From Henriciella aquimarina (GTDB lineage: Bacteria > Pseudomonadota > Alphaproteobacteria > Caulobacterales > Hyphomonadaceae): DNA of 64,000 bases. The notes beneath the pieces are model-generated. The model ran no database searches, was not told the origin of the DNA, and saw nothing but the letters and a program-made list of their open reading frames with translations. The DNA is taken from positions 19,822 to 83,821 of the forward strand of contig NZ_NCST01000059.1 in NCBI RefSeq assembly GCF_002088975.1. Direction: 5' to 3'. A program made the translations under genes and the position numbers. This document shows, one piece after another, positions 9,179 through 22,940 of this stretch (position 1 is the stretch's first letter; every line of letters starts with the position of its first letter).

Positions 9179-9882
9179 TGAGCATGGCCTTCCGGCGCAC
9201 ATCCACCCATTACGGGCAAAGCCCGCATCCCGAAACGCCCTACCAGAAGGCGGGCCAGGTCTGGGACGAGCGGATCGGTTCGGCCCGTGTCCAGGCGAAG
9301 AACTGGCGGCTCATGGCGCTGGGCCTGCTGGGGCTCCTCGCGGCGGCGTCTGCAGCCCTTGTCTGGCGCAGCCTGCAATCGACGGTCACCCCCTATGTGG
9401 TCGAGGTTGACGATACGGGTGCGGTCAAAGCGGTCGGGCCAGCGCTTGCGCGCTATGAGCCGACCGACGCTCAGATCGCGCATCACCTTGCGAACTTCAT
9501 TTCCGATGTCCGCAGCCTGTCGATCGATCCGGTGATCGTCCGGCAGAACTGGCTCGCCGCCTATGACTATGTGACGGACAAGGCGGCGATCACACTGAGT
9601 GACTATGCGCGCGACAATGATCCCTTCGCCGAGATCGGGCGGCGCTCGCGCAGTGTCGATGTGGTGAGCGTTGTGCGGGTGTCGGAGGAGTCCTTCCAGG
9701 CCCGCTGGCTCGAGAAGACTTATGAGAATGGCGCGCTGACCGGCGTCAAACGCTTCACGGGTCTCTTCACCATTGTGAACTCCCCGCCGCGCGATGCCGA
9801 AACGCTCCGCGCTAATCCTCTCGGCCTCTACATCCACAGCCTCAACTGGGGCGAAGACCTTGTCACAGGAGACAACAAATGA
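9178..9882 (+). CDS. trbF: Conjugal transfer protein TrbF (VirB8-like)
   Basis: A 234-residue protein with a cytoplasmic N-terminus (NPYQ-like segment HPETPYQKAGQVWDER), one transmembrane helix at about residues 42-61 and a periplasmic VirB8-like domain ending in YIHSLNWGEDL. VirB8-type proteins are assembly factors for the core complex. A second in-frame ATG two codons downstream is an equally possible start. It overlaps trbG by 4 bases. Confidence 0.93.
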   Translation: MSMAFRRTSTHYGQSPHPETPYQKAGQVWDERIGSARVQAKNWRLMALGLLGLLAAASAALVWRSLQSTVTPYVVEVDDTGAVKAVGPALARYEPTDAQIAHHLANFISDVRSLSIDPVIVRQNWLAAYDYVTDKAAITLSDYARDNDPFAEIGRRSRSVDVVSVVRVSEESFQARWLEKTYENGALTGVKRFTGLFTIVNSPPRDAETLRANPLGLYIHSLNWGEDLVTGDNK

Positions 9883-10886
9883 TCCGTACAATGAGCCTTG
9901 TATCCGTTCTTGCCTTGGCTACGGCCTGCGCGAGCGTTCCGCCGGAACCTGTCCTCGAAGATACCGCCTTTGTCGAAGCGGCGTTCGTCGAAGACGTGCC
10001 AGAGCGGCCTGTCGAGATTGTCGAGACGCCGACCGTACTGCCGCTTCCCGGCCAGATGAAACCCATAGATGGCACGAAGCGGACAGTGACACGGGTCTAC
10101 ACCTCGCCGACCGAGACAATCCGCAAGGGCACAACCGAGGCCAGGATCGAACCTTCCGTCGATGGCTATGTGAACGCGATCCAAGTCTATCCTTATACTG
10201 AAGGGGCCCTCTACCGGCTTTATGCCGCCCCGGGCCAGGTCTCCGACATTGCGCTCCAACCCGGCGAAACACTGGTCTCGGTGTCGGCGGGCGATACGGT
10301 CCGCTGGATTGTCGGGGATACATCTTCCGGCTCCGGCGGCGCGGCCCGCGCGCATGTGCTGGTCAAACCGATCGCCGCGGGCCTCTCGACCAATCTCATG
10401 ATCGCGACCGATCGGCGGACCTATCATCTCGAACTCGAAAGCGTCGATGGCACCTATATGGCGGCCCTCTCCTGGCGCTATCCCGCGGATGAGCTGGCAG
10501 AGCTGGTGTCGCGCAACAAGCTGGCTGCCGTGCGTGAGGATGCGTCCATTGCACCCGGCATTGCGGTTGACCGGCTCGACTTCGATTATGTCATCGAGGG
10601 CGACAAGCCGGCCTGGCGGCCTGTGCGTGTGTTCGATGATGGCCGGCAGGTCTTCATCCAGATGCCGGCGGGTCTTGCGACAATGGACGCCCCGCCGCTC
10701 TTCATCCTTGGGGCATCGGGCGACGCAGAACTCGTCAACTACCGGCTCCGCGGCAATTACTACATCGTCGATCATCTCTTCCGGGCCGCAGAACTCCGGA
10801 TCGGCGAAAGGGACCAGACCGTGGTCAGGATCCGCAAGCGCACCCAGCGCTCCGGCCTTGCGAGCCTGTTCGGAGCGGAAGGATGA
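9879..10886 (+). CDS. trbG: Conjugal transfer protein TrbG (VirB9-like)
   Basis: A 335-residue protein with an N-terminal export signal and a possible lipid-attachment Cys (ATACAS near residue 17). The VirB9/CagX/TrbG domain occupies the C-terminal two thirds, with beta-rich segments such as VYPYTEGALYRLYAAPGQV, DTVRWIVGD and DGRQVFIQMP. It forms part of the outer-membrane core complex with TrbI. It overlaps trbI by 4 bases; there is no separate trbH lipoprotein gene. Confidence 0.93.
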   Translation: MIRTMSLVSVLALATACASVPPEPVLEDTAFVEAAFVEDVPERPVEIVETPTVLPLPGQMKPIDGTKRTVTRVYTSPTETIRKGTTEARIEPSVDGYVNAIQVYPYTEGALYRLYAAPGQVSDIALQPGETLVSVSAGDTVRWIVGDTSSGSGGAARAHVLVKPIAAGLSTNLMIATDRRTYHLELESVDGTYMAALSWRYPADELAELVSRNKLAAVREDASIAPGIAVDRLDFDYVIEGDKPAWRPVRVFDDGRQVFIQMPAGLATMDAPPLFILGASGDAELVNYRLRGNYYIVDHLFRAAELRIGERDQTVVRIRKRTQRSGLASLFGAEG

Positions 10887-12139
10887 ACGAGCCGGCCCCC
10901 TTCCCGAAACAGGCCGACGAGCTGAAGCTGCGCGCGCGGCCCCGGCCTGTCACGCGGATCAACCGGAAGGTCCTTATGGCAGGTGCCTGTCTCGGCATAC
11001 TGGGCCTGTTCGCCGCCGCCTCCATTGCGCTCGATCCGCCCAAGGCGGTCGATCCGGCAGACAGCCAGGAGCTCTACAATACGTCGACCAAGCGCGCGCC
11101 GGATGGTCTCGCAGACCTGCCAAACTCCTACCTCAATTGGCAACCGGCTGGTGACACGCCAAGACTCGGCGCGCCCATGGCGGGCGACCTTGGCGGCACT
11201 GTCGTGGCGGAAGAGGAAGAATGGGGCCTCGAGCCCGACTGGAATGTCGCCCCCTCAGACGACTTCCGGCCATCGGCCGAAGATGAAGCGATCCGTGCGC
11301 AGAGACTGGCGGATGCAAAACTGGCCGATGCAGCCGGCAAGGCGAGCGTCTTCTTCGACGTCGGCAACCGGCAGTCACTGGCTGGATCAATCTCTTCACA
11401 GGGCGGACTTCCGAACAGCCTGGGCTCGGAATTGCTGGCACTTGCAGCCCAAGGCGCAGGCGCGCCGGGTTTTGCAGGCCCTCCCGGCCAGAACCTTCAG
11501 GCAGAGAAGATCGCTTTTGCAGCGGAGAAGCGGGACGGCGACATCTATAACCCGCATGATGTCGAGACCCCGGTCTCGCCCTATCAGGTGATGGCGGGCA
11601 CGCTGATACCGGCTTCGCTGGTCACGGGGCTGAATTCTGACTTACCGGGCAATGTCATCGCGCAGGTGACCCAGCCGGTCTACGACACGGTGAGCGGTGT
11701 ACATCTACTGATCCCGCAGGGCGCGCGGCTGATCGGGCGCTACCAGTCGGAAGTCTCGTTCGGTCAGGAGCGCGCGCTCCTGATCTGGGACCGGATCATC
11801 CTGCCGGATGGCAGCTCGCTGCAGATATCTGAACCTGCATCGGATTCGCAGGGCTATGCAGGTGTTTCCGACCGAACCGATCATCACTGGGATCGCGTCT
11901 TTGCCGCCGCAGGACTCGCGACGCTGCTTGGCATCGGCTCCGAACTTGGCTCTGACGAGGATGATGTTGAGCGCGCAATCCGGCGGGGCTTCGGAGACAG
12001 TGTCTCCGAAGCCGGTCAGCGCGTCGTTGACCGCAATCTTGGCATCCAGCCGACGATCCGTATTCGGCCGGGCTGGCCAGTCCGGGTGATCGTGACACGC
12101 GATCTTGTGCTGCGGCCCTATTCTGAGGGAGGCCGGTGA
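10883..12139 (+). CDS. trbI: Conjugal transfer protein TrbI (VirB10-like)
   Basis: A 418-residue bitopic protein with a basic cytoplasmic N-terminus, one transmembrane helix at about residues 31-51, a Pro/Ala/Asp-rich periplasmic linker and a C-terminal VirB10/TrbI domain. The domain carries the family's VMAGTLIPASLVTGLNSDLP and LLIPQGARLIGRY motifs, and WPVRVIVTRDL near the end. It spans both membranes and transduces energy from the ATPases to the outer-membrane pore. It ends the trb gene set proper; its stop overlaps the next ATG. Confidence 0.95.
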   Translation: MNEPAPFPKQADELKLRARPRPVTRINRKVLMAGACLGILGLFAAASIALDPPKAVDPADSQELYNTSTKRAPDGLADLPNSYLNWQPAGDTPRLGAPMAGDLGGTVVAEEEEWGLEPDWNVAPSDDFRPSAEDEAIRAQRLADAKLADAAGKASVFFDVGNRQSLAGSISSQGGLPNSLGSELLALAAQGAGAPGFAGPPGQNLQAEKIAFAAEKRDGDIYNPHDVETPVSPYQVMAGTLIPASLVTGLNSDLPGNVIAQVTQPVYDTVSGVHLLIPQGARLIGRYQSEVSFGQERALLIWDRIILPDGSSLQISEPASDSQGYAGVSDRTDHHWDRVFAAAGLATLLGIGSELGSDEDDVERAIRRGFGDSVSEAGQRVVDRNLGIQPTIRIRPGWPVRVIVTRDLVLRPYSEGGR

Positions 12140-12375
12140 TGAGCCTCCGCATCGGACAACTCCCGGACCGGACACCAGTGAAGCTCACCGTGTCGGTCGA
12201 TCCTGATCTTGCTTCCGCGCTTGCCGACTATGCGGCGATCTATGCCGAAACCTATGGCGCGGAAGAGAAACCCGAAACCCTGGTGCCTGCCATGCTGGAC
12301 ATGTTCCTCAGCTCGGATGCCGGGTTCAAGCGGGCCCGCAAGGCCCTTCACGCCAGAGCCAGCAAAGGAGAATAG
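12139..12375 (+). CDS. DUF2274 family protein
   Basis: A 78-residue protein with the ATG at 12139 preceded by GGGAGG. It has the DUF2274 pattern: LRIGQLPDRTPVKLTVSVD, then a helical segment ending with MLDMFLSSD and KRARKAL. Genes of this family are found next to trbI in many alphaproteobacterial ICEs. The VKLTVSVDPDL strand followed by helices resembles a ribbon-helix-helix DNA-binding fold, so an autoregulator of the operon is possible, but no function is established. Confidence 0.85.
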   Translation: MSLRIGQLPDRTPVKLTVSVDPDLASALADYAAIYAETYGAEEKPETLVPAMLDMFLSSDAGFKRARKALHARASKGE

Positions 12376-12377
12376 CA

Positions 12378-12689
12378 ATGGCAACAATCGGCACCTTCAG
12401 CCAGAAGGATGGCAAATGGACCGGCACGATCCGGACCATGACAATCAATGTGAAAGCCCAGATGGTCTCGGTGACCGAGAAGGCCGAGGGCGGCCCCGAC
12501 TACCGGATCTTTGCCGGCGGCGCAGAACTTGGCGCAGCCTGGCGCGAAGAAAGCAAGGATGGCGAGACGCCATACCTGGCAGTGAAGCTCGATGATCCGG
12601 GGTTCGAGAAACCGCTACGGGCTGCTTTCTTCGAGAAGGAAGAGGATGGCAGCGGCGTGCTAGTCTGGAACCGGCAGAAGCTGAACTAG
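12378..12689 (+). CDS. DUF736 family protein
   Basis: A 103-residue protein with the DUF736 signature at its N-terminus (MATIGTFSQKDGKWTGTIRT) followed by KAEGGPDYRIFAGGAELGAAW. DUF736 proteins are short, beta-rich and almost always found on ICEs and plasmids, but their role is unknown. It starts 2 bases after the DUF2274 stop, in the same operon. A strong hairpin overlaps its stop codon. Confidence 0.9.
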   Translation: MATIGTFSQKDGKWTGTIRTMTINVKAQMVSVTEKAEGGPDYRIFAGGAELGAAWREESKDGETPYLAVKLDDPGFEKPLRAAFFEKEEDGSGVLVWNRQKLN

Positions 12690-12700
12690 ATCAGCTTCTG
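12675..12700 (+). terminator. Hairpin at the 3' end of the trb operon
   Basis: CAGAAGCTGA at 12675-12684 and TCAGCTTCTG at 12691-12700 form a perfect 10-bp stem with a 6-base loop spanning the DUF736 stop codon. No T-run follows, so it is either a weak or Rho-assisted terminator or a 3' mRNA-protecting structure. Confidence 0.45.
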
Positions 12701-12711
12701 CCTATCGGACC

Positions 12712-12884
12712 GTGAACCGCAAATACCCCAAACTCGTGCCTCGCGGTCGCCTTCCAAAGGCGATCGCGACACAAACTGAGCCTCCCGAGGACGAATTTTC
12801 TGGGGAAATAGCCCCATCCTGGGCGATTGAGCTCGCCGAAGCGCTTGCGCGATATCATGCGAGGTTGGCATATCGGAAAGGGTC

Positions 12885-12888
<4 letters not shown>
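12712..12888 (+). CDS. Small ORF translationally coupled to the recombinase, 58 aa
   Basis: A GTG-initiated frame runs uninterrupted for 58 codons and stops at TGA 12886-12888, overlapping the recombinase ATG at 12885 by four bases (ATGA), the classic coupling arrangement. The product has a basic N-terminus (NRKYPKLVPRGRLPKAIA), an acidic proline-containing middle (TEPPEDEFSGE) and a helical basic C-terminus (AEALARYHARLAYRKGS). I do not recognise the family; a directionality or accessory factor for the recombinase would fit the position. No clear ribosome-binding site precedes the GTG, and no ATG is available in frame. Confidence 0.5.
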
Positions 12889-14504
<1,616 letters not shown>

Positions 14505-14685
14505 TCAGCTTATGAACAGGCAACTCTTTTGGGCTGCCCTGAAAATACAAAACCGGCCGCGATGGACCGGACAGCGTCGTGAACCGGCAATTGACGGCCG
14601 GTCACGTCCCCGCCCGGAGGCGGAAATTGTGAAGGAAAGACTTGTCTGCAAGGTTTCTTTGTCTGCAACACCGCCCGTTTCGGCT

Positions 14686-14803
14686 GACCCGGCAGCGACT
14701 TACTCTCCCACATCTGTAGATGCAGTACCATCAGCGCGAGGGGACTTAACGACCGAGTTCGGAATGGGATCGGGTGGGGAACCCCTGCCATAACCACCGG
14801 GTC
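14686..14803 (-). rRNA. rrf: 5S ribosomal RNA
   Basis: 118 bases bounded by the pairing ends GACCCGG and CCGGGTC, with the conserved 5S core (TGGTTATGGCAGGGG at the 5' side, CGAACTCGGTC-type loop, AGTGG-like region). The flanks extend the terminal stem (CCCGTTTC and GAAACGGG), consistent with a processing stem in the precursor. Ends are inferred from pairing. Confidence 0.95.
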
Positions 14804-14925
14804 GGCGGAAACGGGCAATGGTGCAGAAGACCAACATGTTCACTTGTTACCACTTGGGTAGGTAGGTGTTTCGATCTGAAAGCAAGTGTGCTGGTACGTT
14901 CACCACCACACACGAAGCTTCGCAA

Positions 14926-17700
<2,775 letters not shown>

Positions 17701-17991
17701 TCATTCGAAACTCGTGTGCGGAGGTGAACGCACGCGCTCACACCCACAACACATATTTCAGATCAGACATGTTGGTTTCTTGCAGACTGACCCTTTGGCG
17801 CAGGCTTTCGCGTCATACTCCTATGACACCTGCGTTGTTCGGCTGAAGCTGGCAACACCAGACCCAATTGGGCCGAGCGGCGTTACGAGCCGGATCAGTC
17901 TTTCCCTCACGATTTACAAACATCCCGGATACGAGATCCGGAAACTCTTGAACTTCTTTCATCCGCCAATTTACTGCCAACCAGGCCCGAA

Positions 17992-18067
17992 TGGTGGAGC
18001 CTAGGAGGATCGAACTCCTGACCTCCTGAATGCAAATCAGGCGCTCTCCCAGCTGAGCTAAGGCCCC
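17992..18067 (-). tRNA. tRNA-Ala (TGC)
   Basis: A 76-base cloverleaf with encoded CCA, acceptor GGGGCCT/AGGCTCC and anticodon loop reading TTTGCAT, in the 16S-23S spacer. The G3-T70 wobble pair that identifies alanine tRNAs is present. About 290 bases of spacer with no gene separate it from 23S. Confidence 0.97.
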
Positions 18068-18121
18068 ATAACCAGTACGTTTCGGCAAAAGCATAGGGCC
18101 CGGCGCACTCCCTCTGGGTCG

Positions 18122-18198
<77 letters not shown>

Positions 18199-18377
18199 TT
18201 ATACCAGGACCCGGGGGCTCGCTGAACTATGCCGCCCAGCTGGCCGGCACGGCGAATGAAGGAAGAGAAACGAAGACGGCACGAACTGCCGCTTTGAGTT
18301 TTGCTGTCAGGGCAAGCCCTGCAGCTTATGTCTATAAGAGCTTTCGAAACCAGGCGTGAGCTTGGTTATCGGAAAGC

Positions 18378-19840
<1,463 letters not shown>

Positions 19841-20134
19841 GTGTCCGATCTGACGAAAATCTGTCCGTGGAATAAACGGACAGGAATTGCTGATTGCAAT
19901 TTGCGTTTACTGTTTGACGGGAAACCCTCATCACAAACTAACCGGCCGAAACCGGTCACATTATGAAAAGGTATTTCCTTGAAACGCATTCGTCATGATC
20001 GTCGTGGAGCCTGAGGCTCCGCAAGCAATTCATGCCGCCTGCGTTTCTCTTCCTAATCCCTGCGATGTCAAACAGCCGGGCCGGAGCCCTTTTTCTCGTC
20101 GGCGGAACCGTGTGCCCCGCGTCGGAAGTGGCGG
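19841..20134 (-). other. rRNA leader region
   Basis: The stretch between the nearest promoter and 16S holds no gene. It contains a small perfect hairpin (GGAGCC-TGA-GGCTCC on the plus strand at 20006-20020) and an A/T-rich segment near 19,860-19,990. It would be the transcribed leader carrying antitermination and RNase III sites, which I could not pinpoint. Confidence 0.5.
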
Positions 20135-20163
20135 CTTATATGGGCCACCGTTTTCCTCGTCAA
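20135..20163 (-). promoter_or_regulatory. rRNA promoter, copy 1 (nearest 16S)
   Basis: TTGACG at 20163-20158, a 17-base spacer, and TATAAG at 20140-20135, followed by the GC-rich discriminator CCGCC that is associated with stringent control. It has the best -10 of the four. Confidence 0.75.
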
Positions 20164-20296
20164 CACCCTTTTTTGCGCTTTCTGCAGAACTTCGCAGCGA
20201 ACCGCGAAACCTGCAATTTTCAGCGCAGAGCCGGGCTTTCGAACAGTGCCTCGTAGGCACCCTCTCAACCAGGTGAGCGTCTCAGAAGAGGGGCGG

Positions 20297-20325
20297 CATA
20301 TATGAGGCCGCTCGATCTTCGTCAA
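20297..20325 (-). promoter_or_regulatory. rRNA promoter, copy 2
   Basis: TTGACG at 20325-20320, a 17-base spacer, and TATATG at 20302-20297, followed by CCGCCC. Confidence 0.72.
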
Positions 20326-20455
20326 CACCCTTTTCTGCACCGTCTGCAGCAACCGGTGAAACACCGAAATACCGCAGAATAAAGAAGCGCAAACCACCGC
20401 TCCAGGACACTTAAAGGCCCCTTCGCTCTGGCGGGTCGTTTCCAAGAAGAGGCGG

Positions 20456-20484
20456 CTTTTATGGGCCACGCTCCGTCCCGTCAA
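20456..20484 (-). promoter_or_regulatory. rRNA promoter, copy 3
   Basis: TTGACG at 20484-20479, a 17-base spacer, and TAAAAG at 20461-20456, followed by CCGCC. The -10 is one step weaker than copies 1 and 2. Confidence 0.65.
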
Positions 20485-20614
20485 CAACCCTTTTGCACTT
20501 CCCTGCAGCTTTTGGGCAGAAGCCCCGAAACCGCAGTTTTTAAAGCACAAGCCGGATCGGCGAGGTTCATTCAAACCCCGTGTTTTCCGGCGGGTCTCTC
20601 CAGAAGGAGTGCGG

Positions 20615-20643
20615 CTTCTATTCACCGCCTCGCCTCCCGTCAA
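20615..20643 (-). promoter_or_regulatory. rRNA promoter, copy 4 (farthest)
   Basis: TTGACG at 20643-20638, a 17-base spacer, and TAGAAG at 20620-20615, followed by CCGCA. The weakest -10 of the set. A looser fifth match (TTGCCA, 18 bases, TATATG at 20806-20777) lies upstream but is outside the repeat. Confidence 0.55.
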
Positions 20644-20833
20644 CAACCCTTCTGCACTTCTCTGCAGAACAACAGCACAAGGCTCGAATTCCGCAGATTT
20701 TGGCGCAAACGCTGCTTCACCAGGCCGACTTAATCACCGGCCCCGCAAAGTCAGAGGCGTTTCAGATGGAACGGACCATATAGCTTCTGTTCGGGTGTTT
20801 TGGCAAGCCCAAAAATCACCTGAACGGAGTCTT

Positions 20834-21262
20834 TTATCCGCCCTTTATATAGTCGGCCATCGCATCGGCTTCGGCCTTGTGCTCCTCGATCTTCCATTTC
20901 ACGAGGTCTCCAATGGAGATAATGCCGGCCAGATGGCCGTCGCGCATGATGGGCAGATGGCGCACGCGCCGGTCGGTCATACGGCCCAGGCACTGGTCGA
21001 TGGACTCGCCCGGATTGGCGGTGATGACCCCGCGGGTCATCGATTCCTCGACGCTCATCTGAAGGGCGCTCGCGCCATGGCGGGCCACCTGGCGAAGAAT
21101 GTCGCGTTCCGACAGCACGCCGCAGAGGCCGTTGCCATTCATGGCCACCACCGCGCCGATGCGCGCTTCGTCCAGCATGCGGGCCGCCTCGGCAAGCGTC
21201 TCGCTCGCATCGATCGTCTGGACGTCACCACCCTTGGTCTTGAGGATCTGCTCTATCAGCAT
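20834..21262 (-). CDS. CBS-domain-pair protein
   Basis: A 142-residue protein consisting of two CBS motifs: residues ~7-65 (SETLAEAARMLDEARIGAVVAM, then SERDILR) and ~75-135 (NPGESIDQCLGRMTDRRVRHLPIM, then GIISIGDLVKWKI). CBS pairs bind adenosyl ligands such as AMP or NAD(H) and act as energy sensors; stand-alone pairs of this type are common in Alphaproteobacteria. The start at 21262 (MLIEQILK) is chosen because it directly precedes the first motif and follows a GGGAGA. The open frame continues upstream to 21412, but that part is not protein-like. It is co-directional with and upstream of the rRNA promoters. Confidence 0.88.
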   Translation of the reverse strand: MLIEQILKTKGGDVQTIDASETLAEAARMLDEARIGAVVAMNGNGLCGVLSERDILRQVARHGASALQMSVEESMTRGVITANPGESIDQCLGRMTDRRVRHLPIMRDGHLAGIISIGDLVKWKIEEHKAEADAMADYIKGG

Positions 21263-21453
21263 TCTGGGTCTCCCTGACTTGTTCTTGTTTTTCCCTTTAT
21301 ACCACAGGTGCGCGCGTGCGCGAAGATGGTGCCCGGCCCTGCCCCGTTCCGAAACGGCACAGGCGGCGGGCTTTTCAGGCGCAAATCCCGTCAGACGCCC
21401 CGAAATAGCCATTCCCCATATGCGCGAATTTGGAACGCCGGCCTCTCCTGAAC

Positions 21454-21469
21454 TGGCATGCGCATTGCA
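21454..21469 (+). promoter_or_regulatory. Sigma-54 (-24/-12) promoter of hfaA
   Basis: TGGCATGCGCATTGCA matches the sigma-54 consensus TGGCACG-N4-TTGCA with one mismatch. The invariant GG (21455-21456) and GC (21467-21468) are exactly ten bases apart. The expected start point near 21,480 lies ~25 bases before the hfaA ATG. Confidence 0.65.
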
Positions 21470-21504
21470 GCCGTCCCTGCATCAACCCTGACAGGGATCG
21501 GCAG

Positions 21505-21921
21505 ATGAAACTGAAGACTGACATACTCACCGGGCTTTTCGGGCTTGCGGCCCTCACCGCAATTTCCGTCTGCCCGAAAGCAGAGGCCCAGGCCGCCTCG
21601 GCCGTTTCGGAATTCGAACGGCCCTATGGATTCGGCTATGGCCAGGAAAGCACCCCCTATTCCGCGCGCAGCCGCGACACCAGCAACAACCGCGTCGTCA
21701 TCAACGGACTAATTGAAGGCGGCACGGGGCTCGGCACCAGTCTCTATACAGGCTGGGGCCAGACCGAGGGCGCGCGCGGCATGATCGGCACCGGCACAGC
21801 TGTCGGCAACCAGCTCAACGTGATCACCAATGGAAGCAACAACACGGTGATCATCGATTCGACACAGATCAATAATGGCGACCAGACGGTCGTTCTCAAT
21901 GGGGAGCTCGACCTGCAATGA
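21505..21921 (+). CDS. hfaA: Holdfast anchor protein HfaA
   Basis: A 138-residue secreted protein with an N-terminal signal peptide (cleavage near Ala-Gln-Ala, residues 24-27) and a curli-like C-terminal half with Gly/Asn-rich strands: GTGTAVGNQLN, then TNGSNNTVIIDSTQINNGDQ. In Caulobacter, HfaA, HfaB and HfaD anchor the adhesive holdfast to the cell envelope; HfaA is the curlin-like component. It overlaps hfaB by 4 bases. The start at 21505 follows CAGGGA and precedes the signal peptide; the longer open frame from 21430 is not used. A sigma-54 promoter lies just upstream. Confidence 0.88.
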   Translation: MKLKTDILTGLFGLAALTAISVCPKAEAQAASAVSEFERPYGFGYGQESTPYSARSRDTSNNRVVINGLIEGGTGLGTSLYTGWGQTEGARGMIGTGTAVGNQLNVITNGSNNTVIIDSTQINNGDQTVVLNGELDLQ

Positions 21922-22913
21922 AGACCCTGACCAAGCTCAAGCCTTTCGCAGGCATACGCGCTTCCGGCGCTGCGCTCGCCGCAGGCCTGTTCGTCACCGG
22001 CTGCGTCAGCCCGGTTGCCGGGCCGAGCGGGCAATACGCCCAGCCGATCGGCAATGCGCCGGTGACGGCCAATCCGACGCCCTATTCCGAAGGCCTGGTG
22101 TGCATGGGCCATTATGCCCGCACCTCCGGCTACCGCGCCCCGCGAATCGCGGTCGGCCGCATCCTGGACTATACCGGCAAGGCCGACATCGAGGGCGGGC
22201 GGCGTGTCACCCAGGGCGCTTCGCTCATGGCGATTTCCGCTTTTGCGAAATCCGGCGCCCGGCTGGTCGAACGATTCGATACCTCGGTGTCCGAGCTTGA
22301 GCTGAAATATGCCAATAACAAGCTGATCGGCGACGAGACGCCGGATACGTTCCGCAAGATCACGGCGGGCTCGATTCCCGGCTCCGACTATTATCTCGTC
22401 GGCGGCATCACCGAGCTGAACTATAATATCCGCTCCGTCGGCGCCGAAGCCTTTATTGGCGATGTCGACCCGACAGACCCGAAAGGTTCCATCGGGGCGA
22501 AGCTCTACGTGATCAATGTCGGCCTCGACCTGCGGCTGGTGGAAACCGAGTCGCTCGAAGTCGTCGACGTGATTTCTTATCAGAAACAGATCATTGGCCG
22601 CGAAATCTCGCTCGGCATTTTCGATTTCGCCAATGGCAATGTGTTCGATGTCGGTGTGGGGGGACGCGCGCAGGAGCCGATCCAGCTCGCCGTCCGTTCG
22701 GTCATCGAGCGGGCCGTGCTGGAGATGATGGCGAATCTCTATGCGGTTCCAACCGGCGATGTCTGCGCGCAAAGCGATGGCGTTGTCTCGACCAACAATG
22801 TCACCGGGGACTTCCGGCCCGTCGCCCCGCTCGAGGCCTATAACGGCCCCGCGCGCCAGGACGTCGCCGCCTGGCAGGACCCGCGCGACACCGCCCTGCG
22901 CGGCCGGAACTAG
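21918..22913 (+). CDS. hfaB: Holdfast anchor protein HfaB (CsgG-like lipoprotein)
   Basis: A 331-residue outer-membrane lipoprotein with a lipobox ending at Cys29 (FVTGC). The CsgG domain follows: RIAVGRILDYTGKA, then VTQGASLMAISAFAKSGARL and YYLVGGITELNYN. The C-terminal segment (QEPIQLAVRSVIERAVLEMM) matches the helical end of CsgG pores. CsgG forms the curli export channel; HfaB is the equivalent for HfaA and HfaD in stalked bacteria. It is the second gene of the operon, 27 bases ahead of the hfaD start. Confidence 0.92.
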   Translation: MKTLTKLKPFAGIRASGAALAAGLFVTGCVSPVAGPSGQYAQPIGNAPVTANPTPYSEGLVCMGHYARTSGYRAPRIAVGRILDYTGKADIEGGRRVTQGASLMAISAFAKSGARLVERFDTSVSELELKYANNKLIGDETPDTFRKITAGSIPGSDYYLVGGITELNYNIRSVGAEAFIGDVDPTDPKGSIGAKLYVINVGLDLRLVETESLEVVDVISYQKQIIGREISLGIFDFANGNVFDVGVGGRAQEPIQLAVRSVIERAVLEMMANLYAVPTGDVCAQSDGVVSTNNVTGDFRPVAPLEAYNGPARQDVAAWQDPRDTALRGRN

Positions 22914-22940
22914 GCCGTGCACGGTATAAAGGAGGCTGAT

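Larger units (their letters stand above)
20115..20745 (-). repeat. Four tandem ~159-bp promoter repeats upstream of 16S
   Basis: Four diverged copies of one unit, with the shared GTCAACA(A)CCCTT block starting at 20159, 20321, 20480 and 20639 (periods 162, 159, 159). Each unit in rRNA direction reads GCG-AAAA-CTGCGG-like sequence, then CTGCAG, a purine-rich tract ending AAGGGTG or AAGGGTTG, TTGACG, 17 bases, a -10 box and CCGCC. No gene lies in this stretch. Confidence 0.85.

Noticed and set aside
20043..20071. TTGACA at 20071-20066 as an rRNA promoter nearest to 16S
   Set aside because: No acceptable -10 at 16-18 bases (AGAAAC or similar); kept only the four repeat promoters.
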